A stretch of 64,000 bases of DNA from Candidatus Zhuqueibacterota bacterium (GCA_029261995.1 JAJDAF010000050.1:124001-188000), one strand, 5' to 3'; counted from the stretch's first letter, positions 1 through 10,519 are shown. A program made the numbers and translations. Notes: generated from the letters alone by a model not told the origin.

Positions 1-2433
1 AAAATTTGGGTCAGTCCGCCAGCGACTGCTGCCATCAGCGGCAATATTACCGATGATCCAGGTGGCGCGGCGCTTGCCGATGCGGCCATCCGCGCGATTC
101 GACTTGGCCGAATTCCGTGGGTGAAGCGCACCAGAAGTGACGCAGACGGCAATTATTTACTTGATAATCTCATTCCAGGCGTCTACGTGGTGACCGCAAA
201 TGCCAAAGGCTTCATCGGGGAATTCTATGATAATACACGCAATTACCTGGAAGCGACGCCGCTCAATCTCGCGGAAAATGACACTTCGACGAACATCGAC
301 TTTGGCCTCAGCGAAGGCGGCAAAATCTCAGGAACCGTTTTGGCGGAACCCGACAGTACGCCCCTGGTGAAAGCCCATGTCGTGGCATTCCTGGTAGTCA
401 ATCGCCGAATTGCAAAACATGTTTTGACTGATGAGAATGGCGATTACACCGTTGAGTCCCTGCCGACCGGCTCCTACGCCGTGCGTGTAAACATTGCGGG
501 CTACAAGGGCGAGTACTACGACGACGCCAGAGAGTTCGCCGATGCGCAGTTCGTAAGTGTCGATGAGCCTGAAAGAACACCGGACATCGATTTCGGCCTT
601 GCCATGACGAGCGCAATTTCAGGCCGCGTCACAGATGCAAGTGATGGATCGCCAATCGCCCGCGCCCATGTTCGATTTTGGGGACTGGCGCATACTTCCT
701 TGGCGGCCAGACATGCCGTACGCGAAACCCGGACCAACGAAAATGGTGAGTATGTTGTTCAACTTCGGCCCGGCGCCTATCTTGTTCATGCGTCAGCCGA
801 GGGTTTCAACGCGGAACTCTACGACAATGCCCGGGACCGTTCTTCTGCAACACCGGTGACCGTCTCAGCAGATTCACACAGCACCAGCATCGATTTTGAC
901 CTGGTCCAGCGTGGCTCCATTGCCGGCACCGTCACTGACCAGGAAAGCGGAGAACCCATTGCCGACGCTCTCGTCGAAGCATTCAAAGAGCGTGCAACGA
1001 TCAATGCGACTTCCGCAAACCATGCGAGATTTCGGGCAAAGACCGATTCCTTGGGACACTACCTCATCGAGAATGTCCCGGCTGGAAACTACATGGTGGT
1101 CAGTCACGCCAGGAGCTATCTACCGGAATTTTACAAGGAAGCAGCCACAAAGCAAGACGCTGAACTCGTGGCTGTTGGCGACAGCAGCGCAGTGCCGGGC
1201 ATCGATTTCACCCTTGAGCAGGGCGGCGCTATCGCCGGTTTTGTGGGTGCAGACAACGACTCGACGCCACTTGCCAGAGCGCTGGTGAAGATCATTCATC
1301 GCCAATCCGGACGGAGCCTTAGAACATTCACCAACGAAGCTGGCGAATATGAGGTTGGCGGTTTGCCGACCGGCCAGTACCTGGTACGCTTTGTGGCCGA
1401 GGGGTTTGTTCCCGAATTCTATGACAATGCCGCCCACCGTGGAGACGCAACGCCGGTTGAGGTAACCGCGCCTGAGACCACTGCCGGCATAGATGCCTTT
1501 CTGGCGAAGCATACGGATCGCCGGGGCACAGTCGCCGGCCGCGTCCTGTCAGATGCCGACGATTCACCGCTGTTTGGGGCAGTCGTGCTGGCGGTCTCGC
1601 CAGACCGCAGACGTCCCCACGTCACATTGACCGGCCCTAACGGTTTCTATCGGCTGTCGGACCTTCCTGCCGGCAAATACTATGTGTTCGCCTGGGCCGA
1701 GGAATTTGTGGGCGAGTATTTTGACGATGCATTCCGTTTCAAGAATGCGGACTTGATTCGCTTGCGCGACAACCAGGTCAGAGATGGCGTCGATTTCGGC
1801 CTGCGACCGGTTGGACAGAGCGGAGTCTACGCAATCCGCGGCCGAATCACCGCCAAGTTGGATGGCGCGTCTGCAGAGGGCGTTCTGGTACAGGCAAAGC
1901 TTGATGGTGACATCCAGGTCAACGCTTTCACCGATGCCGACGGCAACTACGTCATCTCTGGTTTGACGGCAGGCGACTACAAAGTCGAGGCGACCGGCGC
2001 CGGCTACCAGGATGGTCATTTCGGAGGCAGCAGCGAAAACACGGCAGCGCCCGTGACAGTTGGCTCCGGAGAGGATGCTGAAAGCGCCGACATCCAGTTG
2101 GAGTTTGATAACATAACTTCAGTTGGTGATGATCTGGCTGTTGGCCTTCCCGAGCAGTTCGAGTTGTCGCAAAACTACCCGAACCCGTTCAATCCTGAAA
2201 CTACTATCAAGTATCAATTGACTGAAAGTGGCGAGGTGACCCTGAGTGTCTTTAATCTTCTTGGGCAACAGGTTCGCACGCTGGTCAGCAAACCACAACA
2301 GGCTGGCTCACACTCCGCTACCTGGGATGGCAAGGATAATTCCGGCCGCCAGGTGGCTTCCGGCATCTACGTTTACCGGCTCAAGGCTGGTGACAAATTC
2401 ACGATGTCAAAGCAGATGTTGCTGCTGAAGTGA
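1..2433 (+). CDS. Secreted repeat protein with C-terminal FlgD-like/type IX sorting domain (5' partial)
   Basis: The frame is open from base 1, so the N-terminus lies outside the window; the GTG at 121 is internal. The visible part has seven repeats of about 100 residues, beginning near bases 37, 322, 610, 913, 1225, 1521 and 1828. Each follows the pattern SGxVxD..PIAxAxV, then NGEY..LPxGxYxV, then EFYDNA..ATPV and IDFxL. This is the carboxypeptidase-regulatory-like (CarboxypepD_reg / SdrD B-like) beta-sandwich fold. The last 90 residues (from about 2160) hold NYPNPFNP, GQQVRTLV, WDGKDNSGRQVASGIYVYRL and a final MLLLK, the FlgD-Ig-like C-terminal domain used as a type IX secretion sorting signal in FCB bacteria. 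It is probably exported and cell-surface attached. Its ligand is unknown. A strong hairpin follows the stop. Confidence 0.85.
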   Translation, partial: KIWVSPPATAAISGNITDDPGGAALADAAIRAIRLGRIPWVKRTRSDADGNYLLDNLIPGVYVVTANAKGFIGEFYDNTRNYLEATPLNLAENDTSTNIDFGLSEGGKISGTVLAEPDSTPLVKAHVVAFLVVNRRIAKHVLTDENGDYTVESLPTGSYAVRVNIAGYKGEYYDDAREFADAQFVSVDEPERTPDIDFGLAMTSAISGRVTDASDGSPIARAHVRFWGLAHTSLAARHAVRETRTNENGEYVVQLRPGAYLVHASAEGFNAELYDNARDRSSATPVTVSADSHSTSIDFDLVQRGSIAGTVTDQESGEPIADALVEAFKERATINATSANHARFRAKTDSLGHYLIENVPAGNYMVVSHARSYLPEFYKEAATKQDAELVAVGDSSAVPGIDFTLEQGGAIAGFVGADNDSTPLARALVKIIHRQSGRSLRTFTNEAGEYEVGGLPTGQYLVRFVAEGFVPEFYDNAAHRGDATPVEVTAPETTAGIDAFLAKHTDRRGTVAGRVLSDADDSPLFGAVVLAVSPDRRRPHVTLTGPNGFYRLSDLPAGKYYVFAWAEEFVGEYFDDAFRFKNADLIRLRDNQVRDGVDFGLRPVGQSGVYAIRGRITAKLDGASAEGVLVQAKLDGDIQVNAFTDADGNYVISGLTAGDYKVEATGAGYQDGHFGGSSENTAAPVTVGSGEDAESADIQLEFDNITSVGDDLAVGLPEQFELSQNYPNPFNPETTIKYQLTESGEVTLSVFNLLGQQVRTLVSKPQQAGSHSATWDGKDNSGRQVASGIYVYRLKAGDKFTMSKQMLLLK

Positions 2434-2448
2434 GTGGGGCAGTCGAAC

Positions 2449-2482
2449 GAGCTTCCCGGGTCCTCAGGGACCCGGGAAGCTC
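2449..2482 (+). terminator. Strong GC-rich hairpin after the repeat-protein gene
   Basis: A perfect 15-bp inverted repeat (GAGCTTCCCGGGTCC and its complement) encloses a 4-base loop, 16 bases after the stop codon. It lacks a clear T-run, so it may be a terminator or an RNA-stabilising 3' hairpin. Confidence 0.6.
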
Positions 2483-2541
2483 AACTTAATCCAAAGTAAC
2501 GTCAATTTGATGAACTTAATTTGTTAACCGGGAGCAATCGA

Positions 2542-3039
2542 ATGAAACATGCTCGGAAAATCTTGGCCGCTGCAACTATCGTCGTACTCTTGGGAACGTC
2601 GGCTTCTTCGGTCCTCGCATCCGGCACGTCCAATACGGTCGGGCAGCGCAATAACCCCAAAGTCGGGCGGTTTGCCACTGAGTTGAACCTGTCAGATGAG
2701 CAGTTGCAGAGAATCGAGGAGATTGAAAGTGCACAGGAGATCCAGACTGTGGAAATGCGGGCCGGGATCAAGGTCGCCGAGATCGAATTACGTGATATGA
2801 TGCGGGAGCAAAATGCCAACGAGAGCGCCGTCATAGTAAAAGTAGAGGAAATTGGCGGACTCAAGACTGCCCTGCGGGTGGCAAATGTGCGCAGCAAACT
2901 CGCCATCAACAAGATTTTGACGCCCGAGCAGCTGCAGACTTTGCGAAGTCTCGACCGCCAGCGCGGCAAACGGGACAAGAATCGACGCCACGGCAAGAAG
3001 CCAGGGCGGGAGGACTTGCGGGGCATCGACGGACGGTAG
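2542..3039 (+). CDS. Spy/CpxP-like periplasmic protein (LTxxQ family)
   Basis: This 165-residue protein has an N-terminal signal peptide (MKHARK then a hydrophobic stretch ending near VLASG). The rest is strongly helical, with two LTxxQ-like motifs (LSDEQLQ near residue 50 and LTPEQLQ near residue 130), the hallmark of the Spy/CpxP/ZraP periplasmic chaperone and metal-sensor fold. The tail is very basic (RGKRDKNRRHGKK). ATG 2542 is chosen over the upstream in-frame TTG at 2521 because GGGAG lies just before it and the signal peptide begins there. Spy-type proteins buffer misfolded envelope proteins, so a similar role is inferred here. Family assignment is fairly secure, exact function is not. 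Confidence 0.7.
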   Translation: MKHARKILAAATIVVLLGTSASSVLASGTSNTVGQRNNPKVGRFATELNLSDEQLQRIEEIESAQEIQTVEMRAGIKVAEIELRDMMREQNANESAVIVKVEEIGGLKTALRVANVRSKLAINKILTPEQLQTLRSLDRQRGKRDKNRRHGKKPGREDLRGIDGR

Positions 3040-3076
3040 GCCGAGAAACTCGACGATGGCGACCTGAAATTCAGTA

Positions 3077-3104
3077 TTGACTTTCGGTCAGTTTACGCTA
3101 CTTT
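3077..3104 (+). promoter_or_regulatory. Putative sigma70-type promoter
   Basis: TTGACT (3077-3082), a 16-base spacer and TACTTT (3099-3104) lie about 95 bases before the ATG at 3200. The -35 is good and the -10 is mediocre. Confidence 0.4.
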
Positions 3105-3199
3105 GATCGATGGCTGGCTGGGCGCGGATGCACTGCATATTCTTGGCCAGAATTTCGGCAAGCTGCCTATCATCTAAAAAAGCGACTCATCTCACATCT

Positions 3200-4888
3200 A
3201 TGGGTCTGAATAGATTGACCTCGGGTAAAAACAAACTGCTGATTGCGTTTCTGCTGGTGTTTCTTTGGCTGTGCAGCAAGGTTCCCTGGTGCCGCGCTCA
3301 AGCTGAACAGCCGGAGGCGAGTGCCGACAGCACCACGGAGGGCTTGTGGAGCCACGAAACCTATTATCGAATAAACTTGATCAGACTGCGCAGGCATGTT
3401 GTCACAAAGCAAGATGAACTGAATGACACGGCGCTCAATCAGGAAGTCGCCGGCTTGCTGCGAGAAGCTGATGGACTTGCCCATGCCGGTGATTACGAGA
3501 TGGCGAGCATCTGGATCGATATGGTTTGGGAGTTGCTGACCACGCCGGATGACTCAGGTGGCGGCGTAACAAGCACCGCGTTCGAGCTTGACGGTGACGT
3601 TGAGGCATTGCCCTCGAGCGCTCCGCAAAGATCCGTGAAGTGGTCGAAGGAGTTGCTCAGCGGTGTTGATCTCTGGCGCCAGAAATTCAATCTGACCCTG
3701 CTAGAGGCGGACAGCACGGTTCTTGAGGGAACGGGTAACCCCTTTACCGGCGCGCGTTTCAATTTCAGCTACCAGCCAAAACCAAGTGTTGCCTGGCATG
3801 GACTTGGCTATCTCAAGTATAGCCGAGACTATGTTTCCGGGGAGGCGTCCCTTAAGTACCGGGGCGACGTATCGAGAAACTTTCGTCTCAATCTGGAAAA
3901 TCGTTTAGAAGGCACATCCTACCACGGCGGATTTGACCTGAAGTTCTTCCAGAATTACAGCGCGGCCGGTGTCCGAATCTCCTCCGGGCCAGTCAGTTTT
4001 GAAATCGGCGATGAGTTCCAGGTTCGTAAATATGCCGAAATTGACAGCACCTATCCCAACTATTTGCACAACAGCCTCGGTGGCGCGCTAAAGATGGGAT
4101 TCGGTTCAGGCTCGCTGCTTAGCGTCGGCTACCGGAATGTCCAGCGGGTTCATCGTCAGTTTGAAATCAATGACTACTCCGAACACCGAATCGAAGCCAG
4201 TTGGCTGCAGTCGCTGGGCCCAAAAGTTCAGTTGTCGCTGCAAAACGAACTCCGTTTGCGTGACTACAAGAATGTCCCGACTGACCACTTCTTTCAAGAT
4301 TATTGGGAGAATTATTTTCTCGGTGAACTGGACCTTGGCATGACGGACCGGGTCGGTTTCAAAACTGGCGGCACTTTCATACGCCGAGAGTACCAGTTTC
4401 ACAGTATCAACAGCCTTCCGGATGATCAATATTGGGAACTTGAGCCGCAGTTTTACCTCAAACTTAGTGAGAGTTGGAAGATTGGAACCGGTTTTCATTA
4501 CGCGCAACAAACCCACGAAATGTTGAACTTCAACTCGCCGATCAGCACTGCCGACAGGACTGCCGCGTTCAGCATACCATTCGAAGATTACCGCGAGTAC
4601 GGACCTCTCATCACATTGGATTTTTTCAAGATTGATGGTATTCTGTTCAGCATCCGGGAGTCCTTTCTTCTCCGGCGATATCCAAATGCCACGACCACGG
4701 ATGTGAACCAGTTCAACCTCTACACCGACCGCAACATCAACTCTCTACTGCTGTTCGTGACGTGGCCCGTGACCAGGCACTGGCATTTGAACATCCTCGC
4801 GAACATGGATGATGACCGTAGCAGAAAGGACACCAGCGGCGATTCACAGAACGCCCTGGTCGATGTCGAACTCTCCTACGTTTTCTAA
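3200..4888 (+). CDS. Uncharacterised outer-membrane beta-barrel-like protein
   Basis: A 562-residue protein. ATG 3200 is preferred over the ATG at 3110 because a signal peptide (basic NRLTSGKNK, then IAFLLVFLWL, cleavage near CRAQA) begins right after it. After an N-terminal helical segment of about 100 residues, the remaining 400 residues alternate polar and aromatic residues (for example FNFSYQP, LNLENRLEG, VGFKTGG, WKIGTGFHY). The chain ends in VELSYVF, and a terminal aromatic residue is the usual signal for outer-membrane barrel insertion. I do not recognise a named family. A long-chain porin or structural barrel is likely. It seems to be transcribed alone, between a candidate promoter and an intrinsic terminator. 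Confidence 0.6.
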   Translation: MGLNRLTSGKNKLLIAFLLVFLWLCSKVPWCRAQAEQPEASADSTTEGLWSHETYYRINLIRLRRHVVTKQDELNDTALNQEVAGLLREADGLAHAGDYEMASIWIDMVWELLTTPDDSGGGVTSTAFELDGDVEALPSSAPQRSVKWSKELLSGVDLWRQKFNLTLLEADSTVLEGTGNPFTGARFNFSYQPKPSVAWHGLGYLKYSRDYVSGEASLKYRGDVSRNFRLNLENRLEGTSYHGGFDLKFFQNYSAAGVRISSGPVSFEIGDEFQVRKYAEIDSTYPNYLHNSLGGALKMGFGSGSLLSVGYRNVQRVHRQFEINDYSEHRIEASWLQSLGPKVQLSLQNELRLRDYKNVPTDHFFQDYWENYFLGELDLGMTDRVGFKTGGTFIRREYQFHSINSLPDDQYWELEPQFYLKLSESWKIGTGFHYAQQTHEMLNFNSPISTADRTAAFSIPFEDYREYGPLITLDFFKIDGILFSIRESFLLRRYPNATTTDVNQFNLYTDRNINSLLLFVTWPVTRHWHLNILANMDDDRSRKDTSGDSQNALVDVELSYVF

Positions 4889-4972
4889 CGGTGACCGTGA
4901 AACCTTGCAGCAATATCTCCGTTATTGAGTGTAGATTGGTTTGAGAATCTGGTTACACTTTCCTCCTCCCTT

Positions 4973-5008
4973 AAGAGGCCCCCATCAACATTCGGGGGCC
5001 TCTTTGTT
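4973..5008 (+). terminator. Rho-independent terminator
   Basis: An 11-bp perfect stem (AAGAGGCCCCC at 4973-4983 with GGGGGCCTCTT at 4994-5004) has a 10-base loop and is followed by TGTTT. It closes the barrel-protein transcript, 84 bases after its stop. Confidence 0.85.
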
Positions 5009-5063
5009 TGCCCATATCATGCCCGACCGGTCATCCCCGGCGCCACTATCTTCGACCCGTATC

Positions 5064-5092
5064 TTGACATTCTGGCAATTTTTTCTTACAAT
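5064..5092 (+). promoter_or_regulatory. Consensus sigma70 promoter for serB-selA
   Basis: TTGACA (5064-5069), exactly 17 bases of spacer, then TACAAT (5087-5092), 38 bases before the serB ATG. It matches the housekeeping consensus at 11 of 12 positions. Confidence 0.8.
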
Positions 5093-5130
5093 TCTTGTTG
5101 ATTTTTTTCACGATGAAAGACTAGCAGTCG

Positions 5131-6339
5131 ATGCCAGGCAAAAAAAAATACCTTGTTCTGACCGTTTTCGGAAACAACCAGCCCTATCTCATTGCCGACA
5201 TCTGCGCGGTGGTCACCGACTCCCAGCTCAACATTGTAGCGGTTGAGCAAAACGCCCTGCACGGCTTGTTCATCATGTTCATGATCATTGAGACCATCCA
5301 TGCCGATGACCGCTCCGAAGATGCCTACATGCGCCTCAAGGAAAATGCAAAAAAGCTCTCAATGGATGTCAATATTGACCTTGTGGAGCCGTCTGCCGCG
5401 ATTCGCGCAGTGAGCAAAAACCATCAGGTGTTCACCATTATCGGGCGTGACAAGGTCGGTATTCTCAAGGCCATCAGCAATGCGTTGGCCAACTTTAGAG
5501 TCAATATCGAACGAATGCATCATCTGGCCCGTGGCGAGCTTGTGGCCCTCGAAATGCTGGTCGATGCCTCCGAGTTGCGCGACCTGACCGTCCTGAAAGA
5601 TGTGATTCAGCGGACCTGCGACGAGGTGGGATTCGACACCATCATCCAACCTGACACGCCTTTTCGTCAGCGGCGAAGATTGGTTGTCTTCGACATGGAC
5701 AGCACCCTGATTGAAGGTGAGGTCATCGATGAGCTGGCCAAGGCTGCGAAAGTGGGAGATGAAGTATCCCAAATCACGCATCGCGCTATGTCGGGCCAGA
5801 TCGCCTTCAAGGATGCGTTGCGCGAGCGTGTTGCTCTGCTGAAAGGGCTACCTGTCTCTGTCCTGGAAGAAGTAGCTCAAGGGATGCGGTTAACATCTGG
5901 GACTTATGATCTCGTTTCGACACTCAAATCAATGGGGTTCAAGCTGGCGTTAATTTCGGGGGGATTCCAGTTTTTCGCCAACCGGCTAAAGGAGCAACTA
6001 CGGTTTGATTACGCCTTTGCCAACGATCTGGAGATCCGGGACGGCGTGCTAACCGGTGAGGTCAAAGGGCATATCATTGACGGCGATGGTAAAGGACAAA
6101 TAGTGCAGGAGTTGGCGAAAAAGGAAGGTCTGTCCAAGGATGAGATTGTCGCTGTCGGTGATGGCGCCAATGACGCGATTATGCTTAAAAATTCCGGACT
6201 GGGCATCGCTTTCAACGCGCATGATCTTCTCAAAAAGGTGGCAGACGGCCAGCTCACCGCATCGAATTTGCTTGGCCTGCAATATTGCCTCGGCGCCACT
6301 GACCAGGCAGTGCGCAGAATGCAGCAAGGCACTTTATGA
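5131..6339 (+). CDS. serB: Phosphoserine phosphatase with N-terminal ACT domains
   Basis: Hydrolyses O-phospho-L-serine to serine, the last step of serine synthesis from 3-phosphoglycerate. The 402-residue protein has two ACT-type regulatory domains (about 5-80 and 88-170), then a HAD phosphatase domain. HAD motif I is DMDSTLIEG near residue 187, with the nucleophile and acid/base Asp pair. Motif II is LISGG near 275. Motif IV is VGDGANDAIML near 345. The ACT-HAD order matches the longer SerB type of many bacteria, in which ACT domains bind amino acids allosterically. The stop overlaps the next gene (ATGA), so translation with selA is probably coupled. The supply of serine is directly relevant to selA, whose substrate is Ser-tRNA(Sec). 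Confidence 0.95.
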   Translation: MPGKKKYLVLTVFGNNQPYLIADICAVVTDSQLNIVAVEQNALHGLFIMFMIIETIHADDRSEDAYMRLKENAKKLSMDVNIDLVEPSAAIRAVSKNHQVFTIIGRDKVGILKAISNALANFRVNIERMHHLARGELVALEMLVDASELRDLTVLKDVIQRTCDEVGFDTIIQPDTPFRQRRRLVVFDMDSTLIEGEVIDELAKAAKVGDEVSQITHRAMSGQIAFKDALRERVALLKGLPVSVLEEVAQGMRLTSGTYDLVSTLKSMGFKLALISGGFQFFANRLKEQLRFDYAFANDLEIRDGVLTGEVKGHIIDGDGKGQIVQELAKKEGLSKDEIVAVGDGANDAIMLKNSGLGIAFNAHDLLKKVADGQLTASNLLGLQYCLGATDQAVRRMQQGTL

Positions 6340-7763
6340 CTGACAAACAAGCGCGTCTGGCCGCGATTCCTCAGGTCGATCAGGTCCTCAAACAGCCTGT
6401 CATTCAAAACCACCTGAAGTACTACGCTCACCCTTTTGTAGTTGCGCTGATTCAGGAAGTTACGACAGGTTTGAGACAACAGATCCTGGAAGCACCGGCT
6501 TTGTCCAACTCAGGAAAAAAGAACTTGCTTTCCGAGGTCGCCATGCGCGTGGATAAGCGTTTGCGGCAAAGCCAGGAGCCTAGTCTGCGCAGAGTCATCA
6601 ACGCGACTGGCATTATTCTTCACACCGGCCTCGGCCGTGCGCCGTTGCCAAAAGAAGCCCAAGCCAACCTTGTAGAGATTGCTGACGGTTACTGCAACCT
6701 CGAGTTTGACCTGGAAACTGGCAAACGTGGACAGCGGGCAGAACACGTCGAACAACTGCTCTGCCAACTGACTGGCGCGGAAGCAGCCTGTGTTGTCAAC
6801 AACAATGCTGCCGCGGTTCTACTCACGTTGAACACGCTTGCTTTTGAAAAGGAGACTATCGTTTCTCGTGGTCAATTGGTTGAGATCGGCGGGTCGTTTC
6901 GTATTCCGGAAGTGATGGCCAAGAGCGGCACGCGAATGGTGGATGTCGGGGCCACCAACAAGACCCACTTGCGCGACTATGAGATTGGCATCTCCGCTTC
7001 GACCGGCCTAATCTGCATCGTTCACACATCGAACTACCGCGTGCAGGGCTTCGTTAACGAAGTTGCTCTAGCCGAAATTGTGTCACTCGCCCACCGGAAA
7101 AAACTCCCCGTCATGCAGGACCTCGGTGGTGGCATCTTGCTCGATTTGGCCGAGTTGGGGCTGCCCCATGAGCCGGTAGTGCGCGATAGCATCAAGGCTG
7201 GCGTCGATGTCGTCACCTTTAGCGGCGACAAGGTGCTGGGCGGGCCGCAAACCGGTATCATCGTCGGCAAGAAAGACTATATCGCCGCCCTGCAGCGCAA
7301 TCCGCTCATGCGTGCGTTACGTTGCGACAAGCTGACTTTCGCGGCCCTGGAACCTGTCCTCAAACACTATTTGCAGAGTGGTCAACTACAAGCTTCCAGT
7401 GAAGTGTTCAGCATGCTTATGCAACCCGTTGCCCAACTCGAGCGCCGTGCTCAAAGTCTCAAAACCCGGTTGGAGGCTGCGGCGCCCGGCCACCTGAAAA
7501 TTTCGATCGTTGATTCCGAAGCTCAAGTGGGGAGCGGCGCACTCCCTCTTGAAACGCTGCCGAGCAAGGCAATCACTCTGATGTCTTCGGTCTTTTCCCC
7601 AGAGCGCCTTGCGAGAGAGCTGCGTTTGGCAACGCCGCCGATCGTCGGCTATATCCGTGACAACCACTTGCGGTGGGATTTGCGCACCGTCCGGGATGAT
7701 GAGGACACGATGCTGGTCACGAGTCTCGCCACCCTTTTTAAGTCTCCTAGGTTTGCTGAATAG
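6336..7763 (+). CDS. selA: L-seryl-tRNA(Sec) selenium transferase
   Basis: Converts Ser-tRNA(Sec) to selenocysteinyl-tRNA(Sec) with selenophosphate, using PLP. The 475-residue length is normal for bacterial SelA. An N-terminal tRNA-binding segment (about 1-75, IPQVDQVLKQP) is followed by a fold-type I aminotransferase-like domain. Visible landmarks are INATGIILHTGLGRAPL near residue 88, and FSGDKVLGGPQTG near 295 with the PLP-binding lysine. The ATG overlaps the serB stop by four bases. A functional SelA implies that the host decodes UGA as selenocysteine, but selB, selC, selD and any selenoprotein gene are not in this window. The next gene is preceded by its own promoter. Confidence 0.96.
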   Translation: MTDKQARLAAIPQVDQVLKQPVIQNHLKYYAHPFVVALIQEVTTGLRQQILEAPALSNSGKKNLLSEVAMRVDKRLRQSQEPSLRRVINATGIILHTGLGRAPLPKEAQANLVEIADGYCNLEFDLETGKRGQRAEHVEQLLCQLTGAEAACVVNNNAAAVLLTLNTLAFEKETIVSRGQLVEIGGSFRIPEVMAKSGTRMVDVGATNKTHLRDYEIGISASTGLICIVHTSNYRVQGFVNEVALAEIVSLAHRKKLPVMQDLGGGILLDLAELGLPHEPVVRDSIKAGVDVVTFSGDKVLGGPQTGIIVGKKDYIAALQRNPLMRALRCDKLTFAALEPVLKHYLQSGQLQASSEVFSMLMQPVAQLERRAQSLKTRLEAAAPGHLKISIVDSEAQVGSGALPLETLPSKAITLMSSVFSPERLARELRLATPPIVGYIRDNHLRWDLRTVRDDEDTMLVTSLATLFKSPRFAE

Positions 7764-7835
7764 CGGCTTTTATTTACAGCATTTTAACAAATAGTCGCCC
7801 GGTTTTCCAAAATTACCTACTCTTTAATTTTTCTC

Positions 7836-7865
7836 TTGACAAACAGCAACATCTTTTGTTATATT
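7836..7865 (+). promoter_or_regulatory. Sigma70 promoter of groESL
   Basis: TTGACA (7836-7841), an 18-base spacer and TATATT (7860-7865). The CIRCE operator begins 11 bases after the -10, so bound repressor would sit over the start site. Confidence 0.85.
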
Positions 7866-7876
7866 CACCCCGCTTA

Positions 7877-7903
7877 TTGGCACTCATTGGTAGAGAGTGC
7901 TAA
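7877..7903 (+). promoter_or_regulatory. CIRCE operator (HrcA binding site)
   Basis: TTGGCACTC, nine bases, GAGTGCTAA: the CIRCE inverted repeat with one change (G for A at position 3 of the left arm). In other bacteria HrcA binds this element and represses groESL until heat shock. hrcA itself is not in the window. Confidence 0.93.
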
Positions 7904-7964
7904 CAGCGACGAAAGAAATTCTAGTTGAATTCTCGGTTTCATTTTAATCAAAGGAGGTTCTTAA

Positions 7965-8249
7965 ATGAACGTAAAACCCCTGGCGGATCGCGTTATTGTT
8001 AAGCCGAACGATCCGGAAGAGAAGACACATGGTAGCATTATCATCCCTGACACTGCGAAAGAGAAGCCTCAGGAAGGCGAAATTGTAGCAGTGGGTCCTG
8101 GCAAAGTCAGCGATTCCGGCAAGAGCGTTGCTATGGAGGTCAAGAAAGGTGATAAGATTCTTTATGGTAAGTACTCGGGTACCGAAGTCACCATCGACGG
8201 CGGTGAGTATCTCATCATGCGCGAGAGCGATGTTCTCGCGATTATCTAA
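7965..8249 (+). CDS. groES: Co-chaperonin GroES
   Basis: The 94-residue heptameric lid of the GroEL chaperonin, acting in the cytoplasm with ATP-loaded GroEL. It shows the standard features: N-terminal [11 protein letters not shown], the mobile-loop region ([21 protein letters not shown], residues about 17-37), GPGKVSDSG, and a C-terminal [14 protein letters not shown] strong ribosome site (AAAGGAGG) lies 7 bases before the ATG. It is first in a two-gene operon under a consensus promoter and a CIRCE element, so heat-inducible expression through HrcA is expected. Confidence 0.98.
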   Translation: MNVKPLADRVIVKPNDPEEKTHGSIIIPDTAKEKPQEGEIVAVGPGKVSDSGKSVAMEVKKGDKILYGKYSGTEVTIDGGEYLIMRESDVLAII

Positions 8250-8260
8250 CTGGTTATTAA

Positions 8261-9925
<1,665 letters not shown>

Positions 9926-9948
9926 GATTTCCGCCAACGTTAGCAATC

Positions 9949-9987
9949 AAAAGGGCCGCACGTCACTCGACTTGCGGCCCTTTTTTT
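9949..9987 (+). terminator. Rho-independent terminator of groESL
   Basis: A 10-bp GC-rich stem (AAGGGCCGCA at 9951-9960 with TGCGGCCCTT at 9973-9982), extendable by A-T pairs, runs into seven T residues (9981-9987). Confidence 0.93.
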
Positions 9988-9991
9988 ATGC

Positions 9992-10020
9992 TTGACAAAC
10001 GCTGAATATTTTGATATATT
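9992..10020 (+). promoter_or_regulatory. Sigma70 promoter of the folB operon
   Basis: TTGACA (9992-9997), a 17-base spacer and TATATT (10015-10020), directly after the groESL terminator. The untranslated leader to the folB GTG would be about 125 bases. It contains a short GC-rich inverted repeat (GCCGC at about 10095, GCGGC at about 10108) but no riboswitch class I recognise. Confidence 0.8.
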
Positions 10021-10150
10021 TTCGTTTGGTTCGTAAGTCGAGCGCTGCAGGTATTTCCGTCCATCACCTCAAATACATACCTGAAAAATATGTGGCCGCC
10101 TAGGCTGCGGCGTCCTGGCACCTTAACCGTACCAAACTCCAGAGGTTGTC

Positions 10151-10519
10151 GTGGCAGACGATATACTCAGATTGAAGAACATGACCTTCCACGCCTACCA
10201 CGGGGTTTGGGATGAAGAGCGTCAAATCGGTCAGCGGTTCGAAGTTGACATGGAATTGAAAATCGATGTCCAGTCAGCGGCGGCACATGACAAGCTGAAA
10301 GATACCGTCGATCTCTATGCCGTTTTCGATAGCGTCAAGGATGTTGTCGAAAACCACAAATTCAATCTGGTCGAAACTATGGCGGAAAGAATCTCGGAGC
10401 GCGTTCTAGGTGAATTCGGCGCTAGCGAGGTCCGGGTTACAGTGAGAAAGCCGCACGCACCAATTCGCGGCATTCAGGATGGAATTGAGGTGGAAATCGT
10501 TCGCCAGGCTGAGTCTTAG
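10151..10519 (+). CDS. folB: Dihydroneopterin aldolase
   Basis: Cleaves 7,8-dihydroneopterin to 6-hydroxymethyl-dihydropterin and glycolaldehyde in folate synthesis. At 122 residues it has the normal length. Motifs seen are FHAYHGVWDEER with the conserved glutamate region at the N-terminus, NLVETMAERI in the middle, and VRKPHAPIRG with the catalytic lysine near residue 98. It starts with GTG, preceded by AGAGG. The next gene, folK, begins at the base after this stop, so the two consecutive folate enzymes are co-translated. Confidence 0.95.
   Translation: MADDILRLKNMTFHAYHGVWDEERQIGQRFEVDMELKIDVQSAAAHDKLKDTVDLYAVFDSVKDVVENHKFNLVETMAERISERVLGEFGASEVRVTVRKPHAPIRGIQDGIEVEIVRQAES

Noticed and set aside
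10021-10150. 130-base leader of folB as a riboswitch or small RNA
   Set aside because: Only one short GC-rich inverted repeat is visible, with no conserved core of a known class such as THF or SAM riboswitches.
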